Program-made: the position numbers and the translations under genes
Part shown: positions 1 through 8,631 of the stretch, piece after piece
How the letters are laid out: the number at the start of each line of letters is the position of its first letter
How positions within the stretch are numbered: position 1 is the stretch's first letter
Assembly: GCF_030954495.1 (NCBI RefSeq)
Contig: NZ_JAVHUW010000060.1
Span: forward strand, 1 to 64,000
Length of the DNA stretch: 64,000 nt
Source of the DNA: Candidatus Desulfosporosinus nitrosoreducens
GTDB lineage: Bacteria > Bacillota > Desulfitobacteriia > Desulfitobacteriales > Desulfitobacteriaceae
Reading direction: 5' to 3'
The notes under the pieces: generated by a model
Database searches by the model: none
What the model was told of the DNA's origin: nothing
What the model saw: only the letters and a program-made list of their open reading frames with translations

Positions 1-174
1 AGCAACTGAAGATCTCCGGCCATGAGTTTATATTGGCTGCCGGGCAGTACTGTCCCATCCACGGTAACGCTGTTTACAGCGCTGCGCCAGGCAGAATCAT
101 CCTGGAAGGTTAAATCCAGTGCTTTTCCCAGAATGTTGTCAGTAGTGTCGGCGCTTATTACCGGCGGCTCGGCG
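1..174. repeat. Near-identical in-gene direct repeat, copy A (partner 1192-1365)
   Basis: Bases 1-140 are identical to 1192-1331 by eye; the next 34 bases show four substitutions. The offset of 1191 bases is exactly 397 codons, so the repeat is in frame and encodes the DUF1533-like domain. Copy A is cut by the window edge, so identity may continue outside. Confidence 0.93.
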
Positions 175-3100
175 TCAACGGTTTGCGTACTGCCAAAATA
201 GTAAATGGAGGTTTGGCCATTGGTACTGACACTGTTGTTTTTGACAAACCTGTCATAAGCCGCTAAGGCCAGATAGGCTTGTTCGGTGGCCATGTCGTTG
301 CCGCCGTCTCCCGATACATGGCTGAAAGACCCGTTGGTCTGCTGGAAGGCCAGCAAGGCATCCAATAAGGTATGGCCGTTTTTAGTGAATTTATCCGCCG
401 TGGGATCAATCCCGTTAGCGCAGAGGGCAATGATGGTTTGAGAAATGGCCTCACTGTTAACTGTGCCGGTGGAGCTAAAACCTCCGTCTGCACGCTGCGA
501 TTTTGAAAGCCAATTCAAGGCCTTGTCTGTCGCTGTTTTAACATCCGGATTGGTGTTGTAATAAGGTGCCATAGCCTGCAAAGTCATGCCGGTAATGTCC
601 ACATCGCTGGTGCCTGTGGCCCCGAGATCCCAGCCGCCATCGCTGTTTTGATGACTGAGCAGGTAAGAGATCAGAAAGTCCCTGGAATAACGGGCATTCT
701 CCGGGATCGGGTAGCGGTTGGAATCCAAGGCAATCAGCCCGAAAATAACGCTGTTCAATCCCTGGTAAGTGATATCCAGCTGACTTGAGGGAATATAAAA
801 GTTGTAGATGCCGGAAATCAGGTCATGCCCGCCAATGTTGCGCGGATCACCGCCCGCCGCCAGAATGGAGAGCGTCCATTTTTCCAAATCAGTGACCTTG
901 CCCCGATTTTCGTTGTTGAGGGTCGTATAGTAAGTATTAACGGTTTGCACCATGCTGTCCAGATAATCTGTCGGCGCAATGGTCTGCCCGGTAACCCCCT
1001 GGCCGACGACGGTCCAATCGGAGGTATAATGGCTTTTAGCCAAATAACTGTTAACCCCACTAAGAGCGGTCCGCACTTTGCCAATCGCTGTTCCCTGCTG
1101 GTCAATAAGGGTTTGAATCACTGTAGAATCGTTATACCCTGTGGCTTTGACAACTATAATATGATTGCCTATGCTTGTCAGGGCACCGGAAAGCAACTGA
1201 AGATCTCCGGCCATGAGTTTATATTGGCTGCCGGGCAGTACTGTCCCATCCACGGTAACGCTGTTTACAGCGCTGCGCCAGGCAGAATCATCCTGGAAGG
1301 TTAAATCCAGTGCTTTTCCCAGAATGTTGTCGGTAGTGTCGGCACTTATTACTGGCGGCTTGGCCAGGCTCTGTGACACGCTGGTATCAGCCATAACGGC
1401 ATAAGTGGAGAAGTGGTAGGTGGGCACGGAAAGGGTTTTCGTGAGCGGATCATAGGTCCCGCCCAATTTGACCCATTCCTGCTTGTCCGGGTTCCACCAA
1501 TAGACAGCCAACTGTCCCGTAGTGATGCCGGCCGGCAATTGGCTGGTGACGATCGGGAAGCTCAAAATGACGGGAGATGTAAAGATGGCTGTTTCTTCCG
1601 GGATTAAGCCCGCGGAGTTCTCCAGTTCAAACTGGCGCTGGTATTTAAGCGGATCAAGAACCTGAACCATGCTGCCGGCTTGCGGCGGAGTAGTGATTTG
1701 GCCGATTTTGACGCTGACTTTAAGCGCTCCGCTCCAGGTACTCAGCGCGCCGGACGGTACGTTCAGCTGGACTCCGTCGGCAGCAGTCAGGACAGTGGCC
1801 GCAGGGGCTGCGGGGTTGAGACTCGGCGCGCTTGCCGGCAAGGCCGCAGCGGTCTGCTGTGCGGCCGTGACCCCGGTCAAAGCAGCCAGAGCGTCTTTAT
1901 TAGCTTGATCAAGGGTAGGTGAAGTGGGTGGGTTGGATGGGGGAGGCTGATAGCTTCCCGAACCTTCTTCTTTTGTATAGTCGTCGGTGTAGTGCCAGAC
2001 GATGGTATCTCCATTTTTCAGTGTGTAATATTTCAGGCCCACATTAGGATGGGTTCCGTTGACGGTGTACATCCAGCCGGAAAGCTTGCCGTTGGTGAAC
2101 TCAGCCAGCGTCGGACCGCCCGGCTTGGTGATGGAACTGACATAGTTACCGGAGGCCCCCACATAGGTATAGCCGTTGGCGTCCAAAACCTTGGTAAAGG
2201 CGTCATACACGGTAGCACCGCTGTTCAGGGTCACCGGAGTGGCGGGAATCCAAGTCGTCAGGTTACCGGCCGCCAGAGTGTTGACAGTGCCGTTGGGACC
2301 GTCAGCGTTTGTGCCCAGTAGGCTGAAGGTCACGTTGATAGTGTTGGGGGTGATGGGTGGGGTCGCCCCTCCCGAATACGGGATGGCGGTGAGCGTACCG
2401 CTGACTTGCACGCTGCCGGTAGCCAGAGTACTGCCCTGACCTTTCGCGAGATTTACCGTGAAAGTAAAACTACCGCTTGTGCCATTGACACTCGCCACTG
2501 TACCGGCAATGGCGGCGGTAAGGTTGTTCATGGTGACCGTTGCCGTGACGCCGTTCAGGCTGAGCGTGCCGATCTTATTCTCAATCAGGGCTTTGACTGC
2601 GTCCGTGCCGTTGGCCGCACTCATGGCGAAGGTATAGGTAAGGCCGCTGATCGCCGTTTTAGCCGCCGCCACATCGGCCTTATTCCCCGAGGCCGGGTCT
2701 TGCGAGACGCTGACCTGAAGGGTGTAGCTGGCCGTTGTCTTGCCGTCCGTGGCAGTGACGGTAAATGTCCAGGTCGCACCGTTGTCAGCAGTGCTGGGGT
2801 CTGAAGTCACGCTGGCCTTGGAGTCCAATGGTTTAACGGCCACATCGGCTGCGGTGACTGTGGACGGATCTGAGCCGTAGGGCAAGGCGACTGTAAAGGT
2901 ATTATTCGCGCCCGCCGTCGCCGCCGTACCTTTGACGGTTACGGATTTGACACCCGCGTTATCGGGCGCGACAAAAGCGTCGGACATAACGTAGAGAGGA
3001 TTCTCGCCTTTTGTGAAACGGTCGTAGGCCGAGAGCGCGTATGCCGCCTGCTCGGTAGACATCTCGTTTACGTTAGCCGGGGAAGATTCGCCGAAATAAC

Positions 3101-5825
3101 CGGCCGTCTGGTTATAATTGAGCAGCAGAGCTGTGAGCGGGTTCTTACCGCCCGAGATCGTCCAGGCCGAACCCGCAGGGTCCTGTCCCAGCGCACAGAG
3201 CGCCGTGACGACTTGCGCCGTGCTGCTGGTGCTCAGCAGACCGCTTATACCAATAAAGCCACCCGTTGCCGCATTCTGCAGGCCGTGCAGAACAGGCAGC
3301 GCCGAGTCGACGGCCGTCTTGACGGCGGGGTTCGTGCCATAGTACGGAGCGAGAGCCTGAATCGCCATGGCCGTCATGTCCGGGTCCGCTGTGCTGCCAG
3401 TGAGGTTCCAGCCGCCGCCGGGAAGGGCGGCAGAGACAATGCCGTTCACATAAGCACTCGTGGAGGCTGCCGGATAAGGCTTGGAATCCAGGGCCAGGAG
3501 AGCAAAGATTTTAGCGTTGAGCAACATGCTGTCATCGTAGGTTGCATAGGGTACCGTCAGGTCGGCACTGTTCGTCCCATAGGCGGAAGCGTCGAGGCCG
3601 AGAGCCGTTAAAGCCAGAGTGACGCGTTCGTAATCCGTCGCCGAGATGATACCACCGCCCGCCAGCGCCGTCTGCAGATTGGCAAGATAGGTATGCGCCC
3701 AGGTACTGTCCGCGTCAATCGCTCCGGCGCGGGCTAGGGCCAGCACCGACCACTCGCCACCTTCCGAGCCGGGGGCGGGGTTGGTTACGTTGGTCTGAAG
3801 GTAGTTCAGCACACCTGTTAAGGCGTCGCCGGGCTGGACCGTTTGCCCCCCACCTCCGCCGCTGAGCGCCACATCGGTCAGTAGGGTATTGTAGGCCGTT
3901 TTATAAGGTTCGCAGGTTTTGAACAGGAAAGGATAATAGAGGGCAGAGCCGAAATCAGTCTTAGGCAGATTGTTGTAGGCTGTTTGGGCAACTCCGACTG
4001 CCGTGAGCCAAAGGCTGCTGCCTGTCGTCTCTTGGCCGATAGCGTCAATCTTGTCCTTGACCCGGTCGAGGGCGGGCTTAAGTGTGTCGGCGAGATGCCA
4101 GGAAAGGTCGATGCCCGGGTACTCGGCCTGCAAGGCCGTGACAGTATCCAAGGGAGCCGTGCCCACGCTGGCCGCCAGCAGGTCTGCATCCAAGTAGTGC
4201 TCGCGCAAGGTGGCCATTGCCCAGCATTGGCTAAACGAATTGCCGGTAAATTTTGTAGGGACCGTATTTTGGGTAGATACTCTTCCCCACATGATGGCTT
4301 CACCGTCTGAGCAAATCCATTGGGCGGTTCCGATATCACAGAAGAACCCGTTTACCAGATAGGTGCCCCATCCCCAGCAATCATTTCCGCCCGGCGCCGG
4401 CGGATGCACATATCCGCTCAGCGTCTTTGTGGGGTCGACGCCGATGTTGTTGATGAAACCATTGTAAATATCAATGTACCACGTACCGTGCTGATTGTCG
4501 GGGGGATATTCCTTTTCCAGCGCTGCCTGCAGAACCTCAAGAGCGCTTGAGACTTTGAGGACATGCACCATCGTAGGCTCAAGGCTGTCCTGGACGCTTA
4601 TGGCAACGTTAATATAGTCGGTATCCGCTGGGGTCACGGTGGATACCGCGTAAGTCTTAGTGACATCCCCGCCGTCGCCGAGTTTGGCGACAACAGTCAG
4701 CTGAGACACGCTCGGCATTTGAGGGATCCTCAGGCATATCTTGTACGTGCCCGCGGAAATGGTAGGAGATGGTGATCCGTTGTTAAGCGTGCCGACAGCC
4801 TCCGCCAGGGGATCCCCTGTGGCGCTATCCCCCGCGTAAAGCTTAAACGAGACCGCTGTGCCGGCTGTGACAGCCCCCGAGAGGGTGTAGTCAAATCCGA
4901 AAGCCGATAGTTCTCCCGCAAAGACTTGGGATTGCCGAACATAGTTTACTGGACTTGCTATTATCTGATCGTTTCCCGCATAAGGCAGGTAAGGGTAAAC
5001 TATATTCAAGTCGTGCAACCCTCCCAGGGTACTATCGCCCAAGCCGAGCTGCGTTGCGGAAAAATGCGCGGTATACGTTGTGTCCTGCGAAATCGCCACC
5101 GTTGTCGTCGCCTGGTCGATAGTACATACATCGGTGCTGGGGGCAACGCTATAGGTCCAGTTGCTGAAAGAGTATCCTGCGGCCGGTGTAGCGCTAAGAG
5201 TCCAGCTGCTGCCGCCGTCCGCGGTATTTTCGACAAAGGAGACTGTGGCCGTCCCTTTGGAGGCATCCTCCGAGACGGCTGTGGCTGTATACTGCTCACT
5301 CTCACCGGTGTCAAAAATGTAACTGATATTAATGTCTGACGAGGGGTCCAAATTGCTTAGTCCTATGTAAGGTCCATCTTCGATTTCATTGAAATCGTCG
5401 TCGTAATGGGTAGTGATACCGAGGTACAAATGCGCGTTACTCCCAAGCCCAAGTCCCGACGTCGAGTAGGCGTCAGTATAGCCATAGGGAAGGCTGTCAA
5501 GCGAGAAGGATTTACCGTTGATTTTGATGGCCTGCAGAGGATGGCCGGCCATAACATCCGGGTAGTTATTCATCCCTATAGTATAGTCGTCGTCAGAATC
5601 GATCGGCTCAGCGTTTATATCGGCAAGGAGATCAACATTCTGCCCCGAGCCGCGCATATACGTCATGTCGGCGCCGACTCCGCCGTCGCCGGTCAACGGG
5701 ATATTCGACGTGATATTAAACTTATAGGCTGTTGGCGCCGCCGAAACTGCAGCCGGAAAAAAAGAGATCAGCAATATAAAGGCAAGCAGAACCGACATCA
5801 GTTTGAAAAGAGGTTTGGTTTTCAT
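1..5825 (-). CDS. Giant secreted multidomain protein with alternating DUF4430-like and alpha-toroid domains (partial, runs off left edge)
   Basis: The frame stays open from the ATG at 5825 to the window edge, at least 1941 codons with no stop, so the C-terminus is missing. A GGAG site lies 8 nt before the ATG, and a signal peptide ends near residue 28 (FFPAAVSAA). Approximate domains: a low-similarity N-terminal beta region with an InlB-B-like repeat (150-215); a divergent DUF4430-like domain (390-500, WGTYLVN and IMWG core); an alpha/alpha toroid of prenyltransferase/squalene-cyclase type (655-945, QALAPYY repeats); a cadherin-like beta sandwich (950-1045); a clear DUF4430 (1195-1280, SGWMYTVNG and IVWHY); a beta domain (1350-1480); a DUF1533/Shr-like domain (1488-1572); a second toroid (1575-1875); and the start of a second DUF1533 copy. 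Toroid plus DUF4430 is the fold pair of intrinsic factor. It lies downstream of a cobalamin riboswitch and the beta-propeller gene. A surface corrinoid-binding role is inferred; generic adhesion is the main alternative. Confidence 0.85.
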   Translation of the reverse strand, partial: MKTKPLFKLMSVLLAFILLISFFPAAVSAAPTAYKFNITSNIPLTGDGGVGADMTYMRGSGQNVDLLADINAEPIDSDDDYTIGMNNYPDVMAGHPLQAIKINGKSFSLDSLPYGYTDAYSTSGLGLGSNAHLYLGITTHYDDDFNEIEDGPYIGLSNLDPSSDINISYIFDTGESEQYTATAVSEDASKGTATVSFVENTADGGSSWTLSATPAAGYSFSNWTYSVAPSTDVCTIDQATTTVAISQDTTYTAHFSATQLGLGDSTLGGLHDLNIVYPYLPYAGNDQIIASPVNYVRQSQVFAGELSAFGFDYTLSGAVTAGTAVSFKLYAGDSATGDPLAEAVGTLNNGSPSPTISAGTYKICLRIPQMPSVSQLTVVAKLGDGGDVTKTYAVSTVTPADTDYINVAISVQDSLEPTMVHVLKVSSALEVLQAALEKEYPPDNQHGTWYIDIYNGFINNIGVDPTKTLSGYVHPPAPGGNDCWGWGTYLVNGFFCDIGTAQWICSDGEAIMWGRVSTQNTVPTKFTGNSFSQCWAMATLREHYLDADLLAASVGTAPLDTVTALQAEYPGIDLSWHLADTLKPALDRVKDKIDAIGQETTGSSLWLTAVGVAQTAYNNLPKTDFGSALYYPFLFKTCEPYKTAYNTLLTDVALSGGGGGQTVQPGDALTGVLNYLQTNVTNPAPGSEGGEWSVLALARAGAIDADSTWAHTYLANLQTALAGGGIISATDYERVTLALTALGLDASAYGTNSADLTVPYATYDDSMLLNAKIFALLALDSKPYPAASTSAYVNGIVSAALPGGGWNLTGSTADPDMTAMAIQALAPYYGTNPAVKTAVDSALPVLHGLQNAATGGFIGISGLLSTSSTAQVVTALCALGQDPAGSAWTISGGKNPLTALLLNYNQTAGYFGESSPANVNEMSTEQAAYALSAYDRFTKGENPLYVMSDAFVAPDNAGVKSVTVKGTAATAGANNTFTVALPYGSDPSTVTAADVAVKPLDSKASVTSDPSTADNGATWTFTVTATDGKTTASYTLQVSVSQDPASGNKADVAAAKTAISGLTYTFAMSAANGTDAVKALIENKIGTLSLNGVTATVTMNNLTAAIAGTVASVNGTSGSFTFTVNLAKGQGSTLATGSVQVSGTLTAIPYSGGATPPITPNTINVTFSLLGTNADGPNGTVNTLAAGNLTTWIPATPVTLNSGATVYDAFTKVLDANGYTYVGASGNYVSSITKPGGPTLAEFTNGKLSGWMYTVNGTHPNVGLKYYTLKNGDTIVWHYTDDYTKEEGSGSYQPPPSNPPTSPTLDQANKDALAALTGVTAAQQTAAALPASAPSLNPAAPAATVLTAADGVQLNVPSGALSTWSGALKVSVKIGQITTPPQAGSMVQVLDPLKYQRQFELENSAGLIPEETAIFTSPVILSFPIVTSQLPAGITTGQLAVYWWNPDKQEWVKLGGTYDPLTKTLSVPTYHFSTYAVMADTSVSQSLAKPPVISADTTDNILGKALDLTFQDDSAWRSAVNSVTVDGTVLPGSQYKLMAGDLQLLSGALTSIGNHIIVVKATGYNDSTVIQTLIDQQGTAIGKVRTALSGVNSYLAKSHYTSDWTVVGQGVTGQTIAPTDYLDSMVQTVNTYYTTLNNENRGKVTDLEKWTLSILAAGGDPRNIGGHDLISGIYNFYIPSSQLDITYQGLNSVIFGLIALDSNRYPIPENARYSRDFLISYLLSHQNSDGGWDLGATGTSDVDITGMTLQAMAPYYNTNPDVKTATDKALNWLSKSQRADGGFSSTGTVNSEAISQTIIALCANGIDPTADKFTKNGHTLLDALLAFQQTNGSFSHVSGDGGNDMATEQAYLALAAYDRFVKNNSVSTNGQTSIYYFGSTQTVDAEPPVISADTTDNILGKALDLTFQDDSAWRSAVNSVTVDGTVLPGSQYKLMAGDLQL
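1192..1365. repeat. Near-identical in-gene direct repeat, copy B
   Basis: This is the second copy of the repeat at 1-174. It encodes the DUF1533-like domain just before the second toroid of the giant protein. The surrounding toroids are much more diverged at DNA level, so only this block looks recently duplicated or gene-converted. Confidence 0.93.
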
Positions 5826-5923
5826 TCTGTTCACTCCATCTTTAGTTTTAAGCAAGTCACAAGCTGAGTTTCCTATTCATGCGGCGCCTGGGCCTAAACC
5901 GCCGTCACCCGTTTCGGAATCGG

Positions 5924-5957
5924 CAGAGGTGCCGCCGCTGGCGCGGCGGCACCTCTG
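5924..5957 (-). other. Strong GC-rich stem-loop between the beta-propeller gene and the giant gene
   Basis: A perfect 14-bp stem (CAGAGGTGCCGCCG and its complement) with a 6-nt loop sits in the 170-bp spacer. It is not followed by a T-tract on the minus strand. It is therefore more likely an mRNA stabilising or processing hairpin, or a leaky terminator, than a strong intrinsic terminator. Confidence 0.6.
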
Positions 5958-5995
5958 TCAAATTACGATCTGGAATGAACCAGGCTGTCATCAGC

Positions 5996-7684
5996 TCAGT
6001 TAATGACAAAGAGCGTATTGCTGTCATTGCCGAAGACGAGTCTGCCGACATCGGCGGCAAATCCTTGGAGCGTGTAGGTTCCTGTGCTGGTCTGCCAAAT
6101 CTGTGTCGCTGTTGGTGTTATGGTGTTGAACGAGTAGCAATAGCCGCTGCCGGAGCTGGAATTGGTGGTGAAGTAGAGGTAATCATATTTCGTGGTTGTG
6201 TTGGACCAGACGGCTACCGATGCCTGTACAGGGTCGCCGCTGTAGACGGTCTGCAAGATACCGCCCGTAAAGTTGGAGACCTGGACCCCCTGAACCGCAC
6301 CTATACTGAAGCCGTTGGAACTGGCGGCATAGATGTAACCGTTCGAGGACACAACCGGCGTGGATGTGGAACTATTGGCGAGTGTCCGGTAAGTCGTTGT
6401 CGGTGTGCCAAGGATTGTACTCGTCGTCACTCTGACCAGCTGGCCGCCCATTGTTGTGTAATAAAGGTAACTGCCGGCGGAGCAAATGCAAGAACGAATC
6501 TTCCCGGATGTGCCCGAAGCCGTAAAGCTGTTACCGGCGGCGGAGCCAAAGGTCGAGCCGGTGGGCCTGACATAAACCGTGTTGGTCTGACTACCGAAGA
6601 CCACATAGTCCGTGCCGCTGACCGTGGCTTTCGCGGACCCGGCCCAGTAGAAATCATCCCCACTGCCCGGCTTGAAGGCCGTCAGGGTTCCGGTGCCGAG
6701 ATCATATTGATAGTAGCTCCTGTCACCCTCGAAAATTCCGAAATACAGGTTGTTGCCGATGGAATCAATCTGGGAATTGGCCTGACCATAGCCACTCGCC
6801 AATAAAGTCTTGGAGAGACTGCCGACACTATTGGTACTGACGTTGCCAATCTGGTACAACGCCCATCTGGAGGTCAGGAACTGGAAGCTTGACGCGGCCA
6901 GAGTGGTATTTGTAGTGATGGAGACGGTTAAGGTATAGGTACCGGCGGGAACCATAGTCCCATTGAGGTTGTACAGCGTGAAGGGGTTATTCACTGTGGG
7001 ATCGTAATAATAGGTGTTGGAGCCAAAGGGAATAGAGGTTGCGCCGCTAGTCAGAGTGACAGTACCGGAAACTGAGGCGGTGGAACTCAGGATGTCCGTG
7101 GCCAGCTGGGATTCCCAGTAATCGCTGGGGACAACGAGTCCATCGTAGTGGATGGTGGTTGTTCCGACAGGGAAGCTGAAGCTGGAGAGCGGATTGTTCG
7201 AGGAGTCTTTCCAACCGCTCACACCGGTTCCGGCAAGTTCATTGTTATAGTGGGTCGTAGCCGCGTAAATTGTCTGGTTGCCCGCGGTGTCAAGGTAAGG
7301 CGTGGAGAGTTGCTGAACGTTGTTGGAACTTGGATCGACCTGATAGTTCCAAAGCAGGGACGGCGTACCGGAGGTATCCGTCGCGGCAAGGCGGGCCCCG
7401 CCCGTCGAGCCAGTAAAGCCGCCGTTATAGAGCGTATAGGCTCTGGAGCCGTTAACAACAGGCGTATTGTCCACACCGGAGTAGTACGCGCCATTGTTCG
7501 GCAGGGAAATCTGCGTTTCGGTTTTGGACGAGGTGATAGGCGGCGTGGGCGTGGAATCCAAGGTTCCGTTGTTGACATTGTTCTTCTGAAAGCTCGACCA
7601 GGCCGCGAAGGTCGAGGTGGTCATGGCGAAGATAAAAACCAGGGTCAGCAGAAGTGTCGCCAATTTTTTGGATAGCACTCTCAT
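5996..7684 (-). CDS. Secreted PQQ-like beta-propeller repeat protein
   Basis: The protein has about 562 residues. An ATG at 7693 is possible, but GAGAGG lies directly against it; the same site is 9 nt from the ATG at 7684, so the latter start (MRVLSKK) is chosen. A Sec signal peptide runs to about residue 28 (TTSTFAAW). The rest is rich in Ser, Thr, Gly, Tyr and Asn, with repeated patterns such as TPVVNGSRAYT, STPYLDTAGNQTIYAA and STPVVSSNGYIYAAS. These are typical of PQQ-like/quinoprotein-type propeller blades, although no cofactor site can be pointed to. It is the first gene after the cobalamin riboswitch at 8293-8450 and is followed by the giant protein, so both should be induced when cobalamin is scarce. 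The function is unknown; an extracellular binding or scaffold role in corrinoid acquisition is inference. Confidence 0.75.
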   Translation of the reverse strand: MRVLSKKLATLLLTLVFIFAMTTSTFAAWSSFQKNNVNNGTLDSTPTPPITSSKTETQISLPNNGAYYSGVDNTPVVNGSRAYTLYNGGFTGSTGGARLAATDTSGTPSLLWNYQVDPSSNNVQQLSTPYLDTAGNQTIYAATTHYNNELAGTGVSGWKDSSNNPLSSFSFPVGTTTIHYDGLVVPSDYWESQLATDILSSTASVSGTVTLTSGATSIPFGSNTYYYDPTVNNPFTLYNLNGTMVPAGTYTLTVSITTNTTLAASSFQFLTSRWALYQIGNVSTNSVGSLSKTLLASGYGQANSQIDSIGNNLYFGIFEGDRSYYQYDLGTGTLTAFKPGSGDDFYWAGSAKATVSGTDYVVFGSQTNTVYVRPTGSTFGSAAGNSFTASGTSGKIRSCICSAGSYLYYTTMGGQLVRVTTSTILGTPTTTYRTLANSSTSTPVVSSNGYIYAASSNGFSIGAVQGVQVSNFTGGILQTVYSGDPVQASVAVWSNTTTKYDYLYFTTNSSSGSGYCYSFNTITPTATQIWQTSTGTYTLQGFAADVGRLVFGNDSNTLFVIN

Positions 7685-8098
7685 CTTTTTCATCCTCTCT
7701 TATTTTTTAGGTCACTATTTTGGAGTCCGGGGGGGAAAGTAGCGTTTGCCGTCCCTAAAGACGGCCTCAGTTCGACGAAGGATGTAAGCCCGAAGCTAGG
7801 AATCACCCCTTTTTCCGCGCACTTAGGAATCCTCCCCACCGCCGACTGAGCAGCCCGCTGTCCGGGCTTAGGGAATCATTTTGCTCCTGGGGGCTTCCGG
7901 CCACCTCCTCTCCTTCGTTCCCTTTGCGTCTGCCGGGACAGACGGTTTCAGCTGTCCATGGTGATCCCCCCCTTTTGTAATTTTGATTCTTTTAAAGGAC
8001 TTGGCGCCGTAGCCACTCATGTTTCAGACGAAAACACTGTCTTCGCACGTATTAGCCTTCTTGCAGTACACAATAAAACAGTATTTTCCGGTTAGTGC

Positions 8099-8149
8099 AA
8101 AAAAAGAAGCATTGCTCAAGAGTGAGCAATGCTTCCGTTGTTCGGTCAG
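8099..8149 (-). terminator. Attenuator-like terminator element, copy 1
   Basis: On the minus strand a conserved CTGACCGAACAACGG segment runs into a perfect 12-bp hairpin (8106-8117 with 8124-8135) followed by seven T. The same element, with 26 identical bases, occurs in the leader of the 20622-21887 operon. Its placement in leaders rather than after genes suggests attenuation. Confidence 0.7.
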
Positions 8150-8199
8150 CATTTCCAAAACCTTATCATTACAGTGGTCCGGCTTGCTTTAAAGCACCA

Positions 8200-8236
8200 A
8201 AATAAGAAAAACCCTCGCGCATCCGGCTAACGAGGG
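8200..8236 (-). terminator. Intrinsic terminator of the cobalamin riboswitch
   Basis: On the minus strand CCCTCG...CGAGGG (8212-8236) is followed by TTTTTCTTATT. It lies about 55 bases after the riboswitch P1 stem, as expected for a transcription-termination expression platform. Confidence 0.75.
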
Positions 8237-8292
8237 CAAAATACTTTCCAGCACTGTGCCTCCTCATTTCCGTGAGTGACGCGGCAAATTCT

Positions 8293-8450
8293 CAATAAGC
8301 AGGTCTCCTGGCTCAGGTTCATAGTCCAACCTATTCCTTCCCGGTAAACCCGGTGGCATTTTATAGGCCGACTCCCCCTTACAGTGGCGGAACCGCGCCG
8401 GACTTACACCGGCTTCCCTTTTCAGTTTTGCGGAGCAAAACCACTTATTG
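8293..8450 (-). ncRNA. Cobalamin riboswitch upstream of the beta-propeller/giant-protein operon
   Basis: The minus strand carries the B12 box GAGCCAGGAGACCTGC (8299-8314). It also has the conserved core (GGGAAGCCGGTG, AAGTCCGGCGCGG, CCACTGTAAGGGG) and a closing P1 stem CAATAAG/CTTATTG (8444-8450 with 8293-8299). This is the standard aptamer layout for adenosyl- or methylcobalamin. With the terminator at 8200-8236 it should shut off the downstream secreted proteins when cobalamin is plentiful. Confidence 0.95.
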
Positions 8451-8533
8451 TGAAACTATTAATTTAAAATAGCTGAAACAGTTTCCTCCTGGTTTTCAAA
8501 ACCAATTAGAAATTTGAGAAATTTTCTATTTTT

Positions 8534-8562
8534 AGAATATATCTTGTAACATGCTATGTCAA
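8534..8562 (-). promoter_or_regulatory. Sigma-A-type promoter for the riboswitch transcript
   Basis: On the minus strand TTGACA (8557-8562), a 17-base spacer and TATTCT (8534-8539) form a near-consensus housekeeping promoter. Transcription should begin around 8527, about 75 bases before the aptamer. Confidence 0.75.
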
Positions 8563-8631
8563 TATGTTCCAGGAAATTTTTCTTAAAATAGTACTTTATG
8601 CTATAAATAGTATTTTAAGTAATTTTTTTGT

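Larger units (their letters stand above)
7694..8292 (-). other. Long structured leader between riboswitch and beta-propeller gene, no gene seen
   Basis: About 600 bases without a credible ORF. From the riboswitch onward it holds the riboswitch terminator (8200-8236), a second attenuator-like hairpin (8099-8149), and a GC-rich stretch (about 7720-7980). The GC-rich stretch has several hairpins, including GCCGTC/GACGGC at 7748-7765, and three copies of a GATTCC(C)TA motif on the minus strand. I could not assign the last stretch to a known RNA class. Confidence 0.55.

Noticed and set aside
5879..6805. Long plus-strand open frame opposite the beta-propeller gene
   Set aside because: It is the antisense shadow of a GC-rich coding sequence, has no ribosome site and its translation is low-complexity without domains.
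7148..7675. Plus-strand open frame of 175 codons
   Set aside because: Lies entirely antisense to the same exported protein, whose signal peptide and ribosome site support the minus strand.
7720..7980. Possible c-di-AMP (ydaO-type) or c-di-GMP riboswitch
   Set aside because: Only short look-alikes (GGGGTGATTCC, GACGCAAAG) are present; the conserved cores such as the GTCAGCTAACCTCGTAAGC end of ydaO are missing, so no class is assigned.
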